Shown: positions 46,821 to 55,931, counted from the first letter of the stretch. The stretch: 64,000 nucleotides of DNA from Gabonibacter massiliensis (GCA_001487125.1 LN913010.1:1-64000), one strand, 5' to 3'. Translations and numbers: made by a program. The notes: generated from the letters alone by a model not told the origin.

Positions 46821-48425
46821 ATGAATACGATAAAATACATATTTATCCTTGCTTGCCTTTTGAATTGCATGAGCTGTTTTGAGGATAAAGGGAATTATGA
46901 TTACGGTAAAATTTATACCATAGGGATAAAGTTGCCTAATAGTGTTACTATGGTCGTCAACGAATCGCGTACTTTTAAACCGGAACTCACCTTTGACGAG
47001 AAAAATCCGGCGGGCGTAAAATACGAATGGCAAATAGAGAGTAAGGTCGTTTCACATGATTCTGTCTATACGCACGTGGCAAAAGAGTTAGGTTCTTTAC
47101 GAGGATTGCTGACCGTGGAGGATGAGAAAACCGGAGCGAAATTTTACAAGGAGTTTTCGATCGAGGTGAAACCCCTCTATGAAATGGGATTTTTGTTATT
47201 GACGGAAAATGGAGAAAATAGTGATTTGGGATTTGTGAAGGCGGGTAGGATTCCGAGTAATTCTCAGACCGGGACAAACGATACGGTTGTGTATATAGCG
47301 GATTATATCAATTGTTACAGTGATTTGTACGGGGAACCTATAAATGGAAAACCTTTACAATTAAGGGAACATTACGCTTTCGACGATTATAATCGGGTAT
47401 TCGGGGAAGTTACTGTTAAAACGGCCCTACCCGAAAGAAATCAATTTATGGAGTTGAATGGAGAGTCGTTGAAAAAAGAGACATTTATAGAAGAGGAGTT
47501 TAGTAACGGGTTATTACCTGTTGCTTTCCATCCCGTGGATTTGCTTCATACCTGTTTCGATAGTTTTTTATTAGATAAAGACGGTTTATTGTATACTCGA
47601 AGGTGTAATCCCGCCACGGGTTATCATTTGGGATATTTTTCCAAAGATGTGGTTTATTTAGGTGGAAAACGAAAAATATCGAATATTATATTTAGCGATT
47701 ACGTGGAGTCCGGAACGATTTATGCCATAGAAGAAGATGCTGCCGGAAAAAAGAGGTACTTGGGGATCTATTCCGATTATTACAGTAATAGACGGAATCT
47801 TACGGAGATGGAGTTGGTTTATGAAGAAGAGGAGTTTGCCGCACATTTTACGGATTTAACGGATGAGGTTATGGAATCGGATTATTTTAGGGTAAAGGAA
47901 GAGGGAGTTTCCGGGAGTGCAGTTGTTTCTAAAAACCCGGAAGGGGAATATATGTTACATCTGTTTGTCGGAGGAGCGCCTTCTTCCGCGAAGCACGTGA
48001 AAATATACAGCTCGCAGAAGATTAATTTGACGCGGGAACACGGAATTACCGATTTTGTAAAACTCGGTACTTTTCGGAATTGCAATATGGTATATGTTTG
48101 CGATAAACAGAATATCTATTATTTTGAAGTCGACGAGACCTTCCATAAATATGAATTCGGTATTGTCCGGACGTTCGATAAGGAGATCGTTTCTATGGCC
48201 ACTCAGTCCATGTTCGGTTATGGGGCAAAGAGTTTCGAACATCATATCGGAGTCGCATTTGAAGATGGATTCTTTGATATATACGAATTGCAGTACGACG
48301 GTAAGGATATGAGTAGCTTGTATAAGTTCAGCAATAAAGTTTACGGTTCGACTCGGAGCTTCGGAAAGATACGCGATGTTATTTGGAAATTGGGTGTCGG
48401 AAACTATTATTTTAACGGAAGGTAA
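46821..48425 (+). CDS. PKD-like family surface lipoprotein
   Basis: The 534-residue lipoprotein has the lipobox NCMSC, then FEDKGNYDYGKIYTIGI, typical of this SusCD-linked family. A short Ig/PKD-like part (VKYEWQIESKVVSHDSVYT) precedes a long beta-rich C-terminal region. It is the paralogue of the 24927 product. Its stop codon lies one base before the S9 peptidase start, so the two are translationally linked. Confidence 0.8.
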   Translation: MNTIKYIFILACLLNCMSCFEDKGNYDYGKIYTIGIKLPNSVTMVVNESRTFKPELTFDEKNPAGVKYEWQIESKVVSHDSVYTHVAKELGSLRGLLTVEDEKTGAKFYKEFSIEVKPLYEMGFLLLTENGENSDLGFVKAGRIPSNSQTGTNDTVVYIADYINCYSDLYGEPINGKPLQLREHYAFDDYNRVFGEVTVKTALPERNQFMELNGESLKKETFIEEEFSNGLLPVAFHPVDLLHTCFDSFLLDKDGLLYTRRCNPATGYHLGYFSKDVVYLGGKRKISNIIFSDYVESGTIYAIEEDAAGKKRYLGIYSDYYSNRRNLTEMELVYEEEEFAAHFTDLTDEVMESDYFRVKEEGVSGSAVVSKNPEGEYMLHLFVGGAPSSAKHVKIYSSQKINLTREHGITDFVKLGTFRNCNMVYVCDKQNIYYFEVDETFHKYEFGIVRTFDKEIVSMATQSMFGYGAKSFEHHIGVAFEDGFFDIYELQYDGKDMSSLYKFSNKVYGSTRSFGKIRDVIWKLGVGNYYFNGR

Positions 48426-48426
48426 G

Positions 48427-50736
48427 ATGAGGAAGGTATTTATTTTGTTAGCTTGTATGGCGGTGATGGCTTCGGCTGTTGCGCAAGCAGACTACGAACA
48501 GGTTTTTCGGTTTGAAAAAGAGTTTAAGGGATTCGGGGGTGGATTTTCTATTGTTCCTTATTTTATTAACGGCACGGATAATTTTTGGTTTCGATACAAA
48601 GATGGCGGTAGTATGAAATACTATATTGTCTATCCGCAACGAGGAAAACAAGAGCTGTTGTTTGATAACCGGGATATAGCAACGAAGGTAAATCGATTGA
48701 CGGGGAACAAGGTAAATCCCGATAATCTGGGGCTGGACGGGATAACTTTTGATCGTTCGTTGAAAAAGATCTCATTCTATCTCGGTGATGAAAAATTTTC
48801 CTATCATTTGAAAACCGGAGTGATGAAATCGGAAGCGGAAGAGTGGGAATATTACGGCCAGCCTTCTGCCTGGGAGTATTCTCCGGATAGCTTATACATT
48901 TTGTTTGTAAGGGATCATAATCTGTTTTTAGCGCATAATCCGGAAAAAAGCGGTGATTCTACGCTTGTCCGACTTTCGGATGATGGTTCGAGATTCAACT
49001 CTTACGGTCAGTATTTTAAAGGAATGGAAGAACGGGAGGTAAGGCCTAACGGTTGTTGGTTGCCGAATTCGACTCATTTTGTAATTCAATCTGAAGATCG
49101 ACGCTGCTTGGGAGAGATGTATCTTACGGATTACCTTCATTGGAAACGCCCGAGTTTGCGAACCTATCGCTATGCCGTCGCCGGAGACAGCTTGGCCTGT
49201 CAATATGGTTTGAAGCTAGTTGATGTGACGATTCCCGCTATTCGGGAATTGGATGTTTCCAAATGGAAAGATCAATATGTCGAGTTTTTATACGCTTCTC
49301 AAAATGGAAAAAAGATCTATTTCCAACGTATCAAACGCACGTGGGACGAGAAGGAGTTATGCGTGTATGATATGGATACGGATAGCGTACGGGTATTGAT
49401 TCATGAGGTGGATAAACCTTTTTTCGATTATGTTTTGGCTCAGGTTTTTTTCTTGAATGACGGTAAAGAGATCGTTTATCGATCGGAGCGTACGGGATTC
49501 GGGCATTTTTATTTGTATGACGGGGAGACGGGACAATTGAAACGAGCACTGACTTCCGGAGAGTATGTGACGGGACATATTCAGGAAATCGATTCAAAGA
49601 CACGGGATCTTTATTTTTATGCTTATGGTGTTGTTCCGGACAGAGATCCCTATTATAAAGTTTTATGTAAGACAAATATTGATAAAGGCGGATTTCAGAT
49701 CCTTACTCCGGAGAATGCCACACATAAGATAGAGCTATCTCCGGTCGGAAAATATATAATTGATAATTTCTCCCGGGTCGACACGGTTCCCCGTAGCGTT
49801 CTTCGGGATGCTAAAGGTAGGATTGTGTTGGAATTGGTTAAACACGATATTGATCCTTACCTTGAAAAAGGATGGGATATGCCGATTCGTTTTAAGGTGA
49901 AGGCGGCCGATTCGATTACAAATCTTTACGGGGTAATGTGGCGGCCGATGAACTTTGACCCGAACCGGAAGTATCCGATCATCTCGGAAGTATATCCCGG
50001 ACCGCAGGGAGAATATGTACCGGTATCGTTTGGTTTAAGCTCAAGTTACGCCACCAAATTGGCTCAGTTGGGTTTTGTGGTTATTCAGGTCGGCCATCGG
50101 GGTGGAACGCCAATCCGGGGAAAAGAGTATCAGCGTTTTGGTTATGGGAACATGAGAGATTACCCGTTGGCGGATGATCGGGCTGCGATTATAAATTTAG
50201 CGAAGCAATATCCGTTTATCGATACTACTCGGGTTGGAATCTACGGACATTCCGGGGGAGGTGCTATGTCTACGGCTGCTTTACTGACCTATCCGGATTT
50301 TTATTCGGTAGCCGTTTCCGTATCGGGAAATCATGATAACCGGATTTATGCTCTTGATTGGGTGGAGTTAAACAATGGAGTGCAAGAGATCGTCGATAGC
50401 GTAGTCCGAGATAATAAACCCTATGATAAAAGGACGAACTTTAAGGTTCGGGAAATTCGTACCAATATGCAATTGGTTGAGAATTGCCGGGGACATCTTT
50501 TGCTCGTTCACGGAATGCAGGATGATAATGTTCATCCGGCTCACGCGATGCGGATGGTACAATCATTAATAGATGCCGGAAAAAACTTTGACATGCTGAT
50601 TCTCCCTCGAAGCGGACATGCAATAGATGGGAGAGAGAACCGATTGTTGGAACATAAGATGCGGGGATATTTTGCCAAATATCTGTTAAACGATTTTTCA
50701 GGCGATATGTATATTGATATAGAAGAGCGTAAATAG
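48427..50736 (+). CDS. S9 family (DPP-IV-like) prolyl peptidase
   Basis: The 769-residue exported enzyme starts MRKVFILLACMAVMASAVAQ; the ATG at 48427 gives a proper signal peptide, and an upstream in-frame start at 48376 overlaps the previous gene. The N-terminal part is a DPP-IV-type beta-propeller. The alpha/beta-hydrolase part has GIYGHSGGGAMST with Ser609, HGMQDDNVHP with Asp699, and SGHAIDG with His731, a complete triad. It would release dipeptides (often X-Pro or X-Ala) in the periplasm. Its place at the end of a SusCD operon suggests that peptides are imported. Confidence 0.92.
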   Translation: MRKVFILLACMAVMASAVAQADYEQVFRFEKEFKGFGGGFSIVPYFINGTDNFWFRYKDGGSMKYYIVYPQRGKQELLFDNRDIATKVNRLTGNKVNPDNLGLDGITFDRSLKKISFYLGDEKFSYHLKTGVMKSEAEEWEYYGQPSAWEYSPDSLYILFVRDHNLFLAHNPEKSGDSTLVRLSDDGSRFNSYGQYFKGMEEREVRPNGCWLPNSTHFVIQSEDRRCLGEMYLTDYLHWKRPSLRTYRYAVAGDSLACQYGLKLVDVTIPAIRELDVSKWKDQYVEFLYASQNGKKIYFQRIKRTWDEKELCVYDMDTDSVRVLIHEVDKPFFDYVLAQVFFLNDGKEIVYRSERTGFGHFYLYDGETGQLKRALTSGEYVTGHIQEIDSKTRDLYFYAYGVVPDRDPYYKVLCKTNIDKGGFQILTPENATHKIELSPVGKYIIDNFSRVDTVPRSVLRDAKGRIVLELVKHDIDPYLEKGWDMPIRFKVKAADSITNLYGVMWRPMNFDPNRKYPIISEVYPGPQGEYVPVSFGLSSSYATKLAQLGFVVIQVGHRGGTPIRGKEYQRFGYGNMRDYPLADDRAAIINLAKQYPFIDTTRVGIYGHSGGGAMSTAALLTYPDFYSVAVSVSGNHDNRIYALDWVELNNGVQEIVDSVVRDNKPYDKRTNFKVREIRTNMQLVENCRGHLLLVHGMQDDNVHPAHAMRMVQSLIDAGKNFDMLILPRSGHAIDGRENRLLEHKMRGYFAKYLLNDFSGDMYIDIEERK

Positions 50737-50786
50737 ACCGAAAGGTAAATTCGGTTAAGATTTTGTATCATTATCATTCTTTACGG

Positions 50787-50817
50787 CAGGGAGAAATTTT
50801 GTTCTCCCTGTTTTTTT
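50787..50817 (+). terminator. intrinsic terminator after the S9 peptidase
   Basis: A perfect 9-bp stem (CAGGGAGAA / TTCTCCCTG) is followed by seven T. It ends the sigma-FecR-SusCD-peptidase locus. Confidence 0.88.
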
Positions 50818-50878
50818 AGCCGGAAGAATGGAAGAAAACGTAAAATGTTGTACATTCGTAACCTAAACGAAGAGAATT

Positions 50879-51481
50879 ATGTTGACATTATTGATCATTA
50901 TTGCCACGGTGGTGGTTTCGATGGCTTGTTTTAATAATCACCAACTGTTTGATAAACTGGCTTTTTCTGCCTATCGGGTGATAAGAGCTAAAGAGTGGTA
51001 CCGTCTGATCACGCACGGTTTTGTACATGCCGATTGGGTACACCTGTTCGTGAACATGTTTACTTTTTACTCTTTCGGTTCTTATTTGGAACAATGGTTT
51101 GAGGTAAACGGTTTCGGTTCGGTAAACTATTTGTTGCTTTATTTCGGGGGAATGATAGCAGCTTCTGTCTATGATTTGTTCAAGTATAATAAAAATCCGT
51201 ATTATTCTTCTATCGGAGCGTCGGGAGCGGTTTCCGCTGTTCTTTTCGCGGCGATTTTTCTAAACCCTTGGGATAAGATCTATTTCTTTGCGATCCTGCC
51301 CATTCCCGGAATTTTATTCGGTTTCCTTTATCTTTTTTATTGCCAGTATATGGCGAAGCGGGATAGTGATAATATAAATCACAATGCTCACTTTTACGGG
51401 GCTGTTTATGGTTTTATCTTTCCGCTATTGGTAGAGCCCTCTTTATGGCATCAATTCGTTCAAAACCTTTTGGGCCGCTGA
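50879..51481 (+). CDS. rhomboid family intramembrane serine protease
   Basis: The 200-residue membrane protein has six helices and the rhomboid signatures: HADWVHLFVNMFTFYSFG in the second helix region, SIGASGAVSAVLFA with the catalytic Ser115, and NHNAHFYGAVYGFIF with the catalytic His171. It cleaves membrane-spanning substrates, which are not predictable here. A TACATTCG box (seven of eight) lies at 50851-50858. It is convergent with the flippase gene; the two stops are three bases apart. Confidence 0.9.
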   Translation: MLTLLIIIATVVVSMACFNNHQLFDKLAFSAYRVIRAKEWYRLITHGFVHADWVHLFVNMFTFYSFGSYLEQWFEVNGFGSVNYLLLYFGGMIAASVYDLFKYNKNPYYSSIGASGAVSAVLFAAIFLNPWDKIYFFAILPIPGILFGFLYLFYCQYMAKRDSDNINHNAHFYGAVYGFIFPLLVEPSLWHQFVQNLLGR

Positions 51482-51484
51482 ATC

Positions 51485-52975
51485 TTATTTTTTGGCCCAT
51501 CGGTTGAGGTAGGGGATTTGTTTGAGCGGCAAATCCTTCTTTATCACGTATAACAGGTATAGGGCGAGAAGGATCGTCCGGAAACCGAGACGCGGGATTT
51601 GATTCTCTATGGGAATCCATAAAGCTAAGGCGTACAAGGCTAAGGCTAACAGGAAATATTTTCCGATTCCTTTTAAATCGTACCGGATCGGGTAATAGTG
51701 TTGTCCGATAAACCAGGAAGCCACCATCATGGCAAAATAGCAGGTGAAAGCGGCCCAGGCACAGGCTATATAACCGTAACGGGGAACGAAAGCGATATTG
51801 ATGGTCAGGGTTATGGCTAAACCGAAAAGAGAAAAATAAGCTCCCCATTGAGTTTTATCCGTTAATTTATACCAGAGAGAGAGGTTGAAGAATATGCCGA
51901 AAAAGAGTTCTGCGATCATCACGATAGGAACAACCTGTAAACCGGAGAAATAGTCCGGATCGATAAAATATCGGAGTATTTCGAGATAGAACATCACTCC
52001 CAAGAATATGAAAAGCCCGAAAATAATAAAATATTTCATGGCTTCGGCGTAAGCTACCCGTTTGTCTTCTCCTTTGTTCTGGGCGAAAATAAACGGTTCG
52101 TAAGCGTACCGGAAAGCTTGCGTGAACATTACCATGACGATGGCTATTTTGTAATTAGCTCCGTATATTCCTAAGCCGCTTTTGGCTGCAGCAGGATCGG
52201 CAATCAACATAGGGTAGAGGATTTTATCGAGGGTTTGGTTCATGATACCGGCTACTCCCAAAATAAGCAGTGGGAAAGAGTAACGTAAAATGCGTTTTAG
52301 TAGATCCGGGCGAAACCGCCAGGGAATACGTACAATCTCGGGAGCAAGGGCTAAAAGAACGATGAATGTGCCTAATAAATTGGATATCAATATATATCCT
52401 ACGCCGTAAGTCGGATTGTAGAACCAATCGATCCATTCCGGAGCGTGTTTCCATATCCAGGGACACGCGACGAGGAAAAACAAGTTAAGAGCAATATTTA
52501 AAGCGATAAATAGAAGTTTCAGTGCGGCAAATCGTATCGGGCGTTTCAAATAACGTAAATAGGCAAAGGGAAGTGCACAAAAAGCATCCATAGCGATAAT
52601 GGCTGCCGTAATCAGAATATACTCCGGATGTTCCGGTAACTTGATAAGCCGGCTGATAGGTGCTTGAAACAAAAAAACGAGTCCCATAAATACAAGGGAG
52701 GTCGTGGCCAAAGAGAAAAGACAGGTGGAGTATACTGTTTGGGGATCCCCTTCCGCCGAATCGTTGGCAAAACGGAAAAAACCGGTTTCCAGGCCGTAGA
52801 TTAAAATGACCAGTAACAAGGCCATCCACGCGTAAAGATTGGTTACGTCTCCGAATTCTCCGGTTGCTAATTTGTACGTGTAAAGCGGTACCAGACACCA
52901 GTTCAGAAATCTTCCGATAATACTGCTCATCCCGTAGATAGCCGTATCTTTTGCTAAGCTTTTTATTCCTGCCAT
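51485..52975 (-). CDS. polysaccharide flippase (Wzx/MATE-like, oligosaccharide exporter)
   Basis: The 496-residue protein has about 12-14 membrane helices. It starts SLAKDTAIYGMSSIIGRFLNW, typical of the polysaccharide biosynthesis (Polysacc_synt) family of the MOP superfamily, and has the loop word LDKILYPMLIADPAAAKSGLGIYGANYK. Such proteins flip lipid-linked sugars across the inner membrane. No glycosyltransferase genes are adjacent, so it is an orphan copy. An exact minus-strand -7 element (CAAAGATA on the plus strand at 53027-53034) lies about 50 bases upstream without a convincing -33. Confidence 0.88.
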   Translation of the reverse strand: MAGIKSLAKDTAIYGMSSIIGRFLNWCLVPLYTYKLATGEFGDVTNLYAWMALLLVILIYGLETGFFRFANDSAEGDPQTVYSTCLFSLATTSLVFMGLVFLFQAPISRLIKLPEHPEYILITAAIIAMDAFCALPFAYLRYLKRPIRFAALKLLFIALNIALNLFFLVACPWIWKHAPEWIDWFYNPTYGVGYILISNLLGTFIVLLALAPEIVRIPWRFRPDLLKRILRYSFPLLILGVAGIMNQTLDKILYPMLIADPAAAKSGLGIYGANYKIAIVMVMFTQAFRYAYEPFIFAQNKGEDKRVAYAEAMKYFIIFGLFIFLGVMFYLEILRYFIDPDYFSGLQVVPIVMIAELFFGIFFNLSLWYKLTDKTQWGAYFSLFGLAITLTINIAFVPRYGYIACAWAAFTCYFAMMVASWFIGQHYYPIRYDLKGIGKYFLLALALYALALWIPIENQIPRLGFRTILLALYLLYVIKKDLPLKQIPYLNRWAKK

Positions 52976-53108
52976 GCTCTTTGTTTTACAACAGATCGTC
53001 TCTTGCTATTAAGTAATCAGACTCGGCAAAGATATTAAAAATGACGGAAAAGAATGGAAATATTCGGGAAAGTCCATAGAGCCAAAGTTCATAGAGATGA
53101 AGTCCTAA

Positions 53109-53206
53109 AATCGTAAGTCTACTCCCAATCTCCTAATCCGTCTAATTGTAAATTGTAGATTGTAGATTTTAAATTTTAAATTGATTACTGATTAATCTAC
53201 AATTTT
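53109..53206. repeat. AT-rich repeats and short AATC array
   Basis: AATC words at 53109, 53127 and 53135 are followed by AAATTGTAGATTGTAGATT at 53150-53168 (one mismatch against 286-304) and by AATCTACAATTTT near 53194. The region leads directly into copy 2 of the GC-rich element. Between 52975 and 53380 no complete gene is supported. Confidence 0.65.
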
Positions 53207-53377
53207 AAATCGTCAATCTACAATCGCGACGGGGGACAACCCCTCGGGGTGGGGACGTTCTCACCGATCGTGTAGTCGATTTTCGTCCACTACCCTCCGG
53301 GTCTCGCTACGCTCAAACAATCCGTCGGGTGGCCGTTCCGACACTCGCCGTTCACTATTTACGCCCTTTCGTTCTTT
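53207..53377. repeat. GC-rich dispersed element, copy 2
   Basis: It shares 21 identical bases at its left end with copy 1 (17215-17235) and a 79-base core (53269-53347) with two differences. It lacks the 13-base insertion of copy 1. The right end abuts the first supported codon of a gene that appears to have lost its N-terminal part. Confidence 0.8.
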
Positions 53378-53380
53378 CTG

Positions 53381-53764
53381 TTGATCTATAAATTGTTCGA
53401 GTTGTATGCCAAAAGACGCGAACGCTTATTGGTGCTTGATAAGGTTGAAGTGCTTGGTGAAGCTGAATGGTCAGGCAAAAAACTTCAATTGCCGGGTTTT
53501 TCCAGTTTCTCGTTTAGTGCCCTAAAAGGAGGCTGCTTGTTGATCGGTTTGGGGTTGGGTATCTTTATTGCTTTTTTGATCTGTTCCTTAGGTTTTGACT
53601 TGTATGCTCCGGGTAATGACAGTTTTTTAAACATGAAAATAGAAACTGTCATTTATAGTGCCTCTGTCCTTTTGTTCGGTGGTATAGGATTATTGGCCGC
53701 TTTTTTATTAGAATTAAGAATGGAACGCAAGGAGCGGAAAATAACGGTCCCTCAAAGCAAATGA
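53381..53764 (+). pseudogene. 5'-truncated small membrane protein gene (possibly DUF6249-like)
   Basis: The frame encodes 127 residues from a TTG at 53381 and has no ATG near its start; upstream it stays open through the GC-rich repeat as far as a stop at 53273. The product opens in the middle of a charged linker (MIYKLFELYAKRRERLLVLD), then has membrane helices at about residues 50-71 and 90-110 and a basic tail. Bacteroidetes proteins of this type, as I recall them, begin with another membrane helix before such a linker, so the 5' part seems replaced by the repeat. The family name is a weak guess. A terminator follows at 53799. It may still be translated from TTG. Confidence 0.55.
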
Positions 53765-53798
53765 AGTAGGATTTAAAACGTGCGTTCGCTTTTATAGG

Positions 53799-53838
53799 AA
53801 AGATCATGATTCGACCAATCACGATCTTTTTTTTATTA
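53799..53838 (+). terminator. intrinsic terminator after the truncated gene
   Basis: A 13-base stem (AAAGATCATGATT / AATCACGATCTTT) with one A-C mismatch and a five-base loop runs into a T-rich tail. Confidence 0.8.
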
Positions 53839-53888
53839 TAAAATATAAAAGTCTATCTTATCGTTAAATAATCTTTTTTAGTTTTTTT

Positions 53889-53924
53889 ACTAAATAAATT
53901 AGTTCGCAAACTAAAACTTTTAGT
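53889..53924 (+). promoter_or_regulatory. three overlapping ACTAA/TTAGT palindromes (operator-like)
   Basis: ACTAAATAAATTAGT (53889-53903), TTAGTTCGCAAACTAA (53899-53914) and ACTAAAACTTTTAGT (53910-53924) are three overlapping inverted repeats with ACTAA/TTAGT half-sites. TGTATTTG at 53925-53932, seven of eight against TAnnTTTG, follows at once. The ATG of a 41-codon frame lies at 53952. The layout resembles an autoregulatory operator, perhaps of a BlaI/MecI-type repressor (inference). Confidence 0.6.
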
Positions 53925-53951
53925 TGTATTTGAGATAAATGAGTCAAAATT

Positions 53952-54077
53952 ATGAAAGGGTTAACAAATAAGGAAGAAGAAATACAACTCTCTTACGATC
54001 GAATCGAATCCATAAACATGTCGGCAACCAAAGAAGGTAAAAAGGTTTTCCGGGTAGAGACCGGTAAAAAGAAGTAA
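53952..54077 (+). CDS. 41-residue ORF with BlaI/MecI-like N-terminus
   Basis: The frame reads MKGLTNKEEEIQLSYDRI and continues to a Lys-rich end (ETGKKK). The first ten residues resemble the start of BlaI/MecI-type winged-helix repressors (M-x-x-LTKxEEEIM). No helix-turn-helix follows in any frame, so this is either a decayed repressor that kept its operator and first codons, or an independent small protein. It starts 28 bases after the palindromes and is followed by a 15-bp hairpin. Confidence 0.4.
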   Translation: MKGLTNKEEEIQLSYDRIESINMSATKEGKKVFRVETGKKK

Positions 54078-54095
54078 ACCGGTTTTTTACTTGAG

Positions 54096-54135
54096 ATTCA
54101 GCCTGCCACAAAATACCTGCTGTGGCAGGCTGAAT
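54096..54135. terminator. bidirectional hairpin terminator
   Basis: A perfect 15-bp stem (ATTCAGCCTGCCACA / TGTGGCAGGCTGAAT) with a ten-base loop lies between the 41-codon frame and the end of the minus-strand GGGtGRT gene. On the minus strand a T-rich stretch follows at a short distance. Confidence 0.8.
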
Positions 54136-54149
54136 AGTTTAATTGTAAA

Positions 54150-55145
54150 TTATTTTGTTTCTTCGATAGCGACAGCGACGGCGACTGTTGCACCGACCAT
54201 GGGGTTGTTGCCCATGCCGAGGAATCCCATCATCTCCACGTGAGCGGGTACGGACGAGGATCCCGCAAATTGGGCATCTCCGTGCATACGGCCAAGCGTA
54301 TCGGTAAAACCGTAACTGGCAGGGCCTGCTGCCATATTATCGGGATGGAGGGTACGTCCGGTACCGCCTCCGGAGGCTACTGAAAAATATTTTTTCCCGG
54401 TTTCCATACACTCTTTTTTGTAGGTTCCGGCTACCGGGTGTTGGAATCGTGTCGGATTGGTTGAGTTGCCTGTAATGGAAACGTCCACTCCCTCGTGACG
54501 CATAATGGCTACTCCTTCTCGGACGTCGTCTGCCCCGTAACATCTTACCTGGGCTCGTTCCCCTTTGGAATAGGCTTTTTCTTTCACGATTTTCAATGCT
54601 CCGGAATAGTAATCGAATTCCGTTTGAACATAGGTGAATCCATTGATACGGGAGATGATCATAGCGGCGTCTTTTCCCAAGCCATTGAGGATGACTTTCA
54701 ACGGTTGCTTGCGTACCTTATTGGCCGATTTTGCGATCCCGATGGCTCCTTCTGCGGCAGCAAAAGATTCGTGTCCGGCCAAGAAAGCAAAACATTTTGT
54801 CTCTTCCCGAAGCAGCATGGCTGCCAGATTTCCGTGTCCTAATCCTACTTTTCTGTCGGCGGCGACGGAACCGGGGATACAGAATGCCTGCAAGCCTTCT
54901 CCGATGGCTTCTGCCGCTTCTGCCGCCTTTGTGCAACCTTTCTTAATGGCAATGGCCGCTCCTACCACGTAGGCCCACGCTGCATTTTCGAAAGCAATAG
55001 GTTGAATTTCTTTACACATTTTGTAAGGATCGATTCCTCTCGCGTCGCATATCGCTTTCGCTTCTTCGATGTTTTTTATGTTATAATGGTTTAAAACCGC
55101 GTTAATCTGATTAATCCGGCGGTCGTAACTTTCAAATAAAGCCAT
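54150..55145 (-). CDS. GGGtGRT family protein
   Basis: The 331-residue protein carries the family motif at residues 259-265 (SGGGTGRTLHPDN), Gly/Ala-rich segments (VGAAIAIKKGCTKAAEAAEA) and several Cys. It is soluble by composition. The family (PF14057) has no assigned activity that I know. It lies downstream of the NifU-like gene at 55239, with a 93-base spacer full of 8-bp-phased GATT/AATC words. The pair seems conserved across Bacteroidetes and clostridia, which suggests a joint role, perhaps with Fe-S or ligand handling (inference). Confidence 0.85.
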   Translation of the reverse strand: MALFESYDRRINQINAVLNHYNIKNIEEAKAICDARGIDPYKMCKEIQPIAFENAAWAYVVGAAIAIKKGCTKAAEAAEAIGEGLQAFCIPGSVAADRKVGLGHGNLAAMLLREETKCFAFLAGHESFAAAEGAIGIAKSANKVRKQPLKVILNGLGKDAAMIISRINGFTYVQTEFDYYSGALKIVKEKAYSKGERAQVRCYGADDVREGVAIMRHEGVDVSITGNSTNPTRFQHPVAGTYKKECMETGKKYFSVASGGGTGRTLHPDNMAAGPASYGFTDTLGRMHGDAQFAGSSSVPAHVEMMGFLGMGNNPMVGATVAVAVAIEETK

Positions 55146-55165
55146 GTTGATTTTTATTATTCTGT

Positions 55166-55234
55166 GATTTTGTGATTACCTGATTCTGTGATTTGTTGTA
55201 ATTTGCAATTACTTAATCTCATAATCGATTAATC
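55166..55234. repeat. 8-bp-period arrays, both polarities
   Basis: GATT at 55166, 55174, 55182 and 55190 and AATC at 55215, 55223 and 55231 are each exactly 8 bp apart. The array lies in the spacer of the minus-strand gene pair. The polarity switches inside the spacer, as it does at 34225-34280. Confidence 0.75.
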
Positions 55235-55238
55235 GTTT

Positions 55239-55931
55239 TTATTCGTGTCTCGGATCGATGTATTTAGCGGCTTCGGCGAAACGACCGTATGATCCTTTTG
55301 CTTTTTCGAGTGCCTCTTTGGGTTCGATACCTTTCTTCAACATATCGGTGAATTTTCCGAGATGGATGAACTCGTAGCCGATGACCTCACCTTCTTCGTC
55401 TAATCCCATGCGGGTAACGTATCCTTCAGCCATTTCTAAATAACGGGTTCCTTTGGCTCGCGTACCGAACATGGTTCCTACCTGGCTGCGAAGTCCTTTC
55501 CCTAAATCTTCCAAGCTGGCTCCGATGGGAAGACCTCCTTCGGAGAAAGCGCTTTGACTGCGTCCGTAGACGATTTGCAGGAAAAGTTCCCGCATGGCCG
55601 TATTGATTGCATCACAAACTAAATCCGTGTTTAAGGCTTCCAACAAAGTTTTTCCCGGAAGAATCTCCGAAGCCATGGCGGCAGAGTGGGTCATACCGGA
55701 ACAACCGATAGTCTCTACCAATGCTTCTTCGATAATTCCTTCCTTTATGTTCAGAGTCAGTTTACAAGCTCCTTGCTGCGGAGCACACCAACCGATTCCG
55801 TGTGTTAGACCGGAAATGTCTTTGATCTCTTTTGAACGTACCCATTTTCCTTCTTCCGGAATGGGAGCCGGACCATGATCCGGTCCTTTTTTTACAACAC
55901 ACATGTGTTGCACCTCTTGTGAATAAATCAT
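55239..55931 (-). CDS. NifU/IscU-like iron-sulfur scaffold-related protein
   Basis: The 230-residue protein resembles IscU/NifU_N in its core: GWCAPQQGACKLTLNIKE with Cys49 and Cys56, then VETIGCSGMTHSAAMASEIL with Cys77 and PGKTLLEAL, and Cys106. This parallels the IscU order of cluster-binding cysteines, although the third is displaced. A C-terminal extension of about 100 residues is unlike IscU. It is followed by the GGGtGRT gene. A minus-strand -7 element (CAAAAATA on the plus strand at 55985-55992) lies about 55 bases upstream. Confidence 0.75.
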   Translation of the reverse strand: MIYSQEVQHMCVVKKGPDHGPAPIPEEGKWVRSKEIKDISGLTHGIGWCAPQQGACKLTLNIKEGIIEEALVETIGCSGMTHSAAMASEILPGKTLLEALNTDLVCDAINTAMRELFLQIVYGRSQSAFSEGGLPIGASLEDLGKGLRSQVGTMFGTRAKGTRYLEMAEGYVTRMGLDEEGEVIGYEFIHLGKFTDMLKKGIEPKEALEKAKGSYGRFAEAAKYIDPRHE

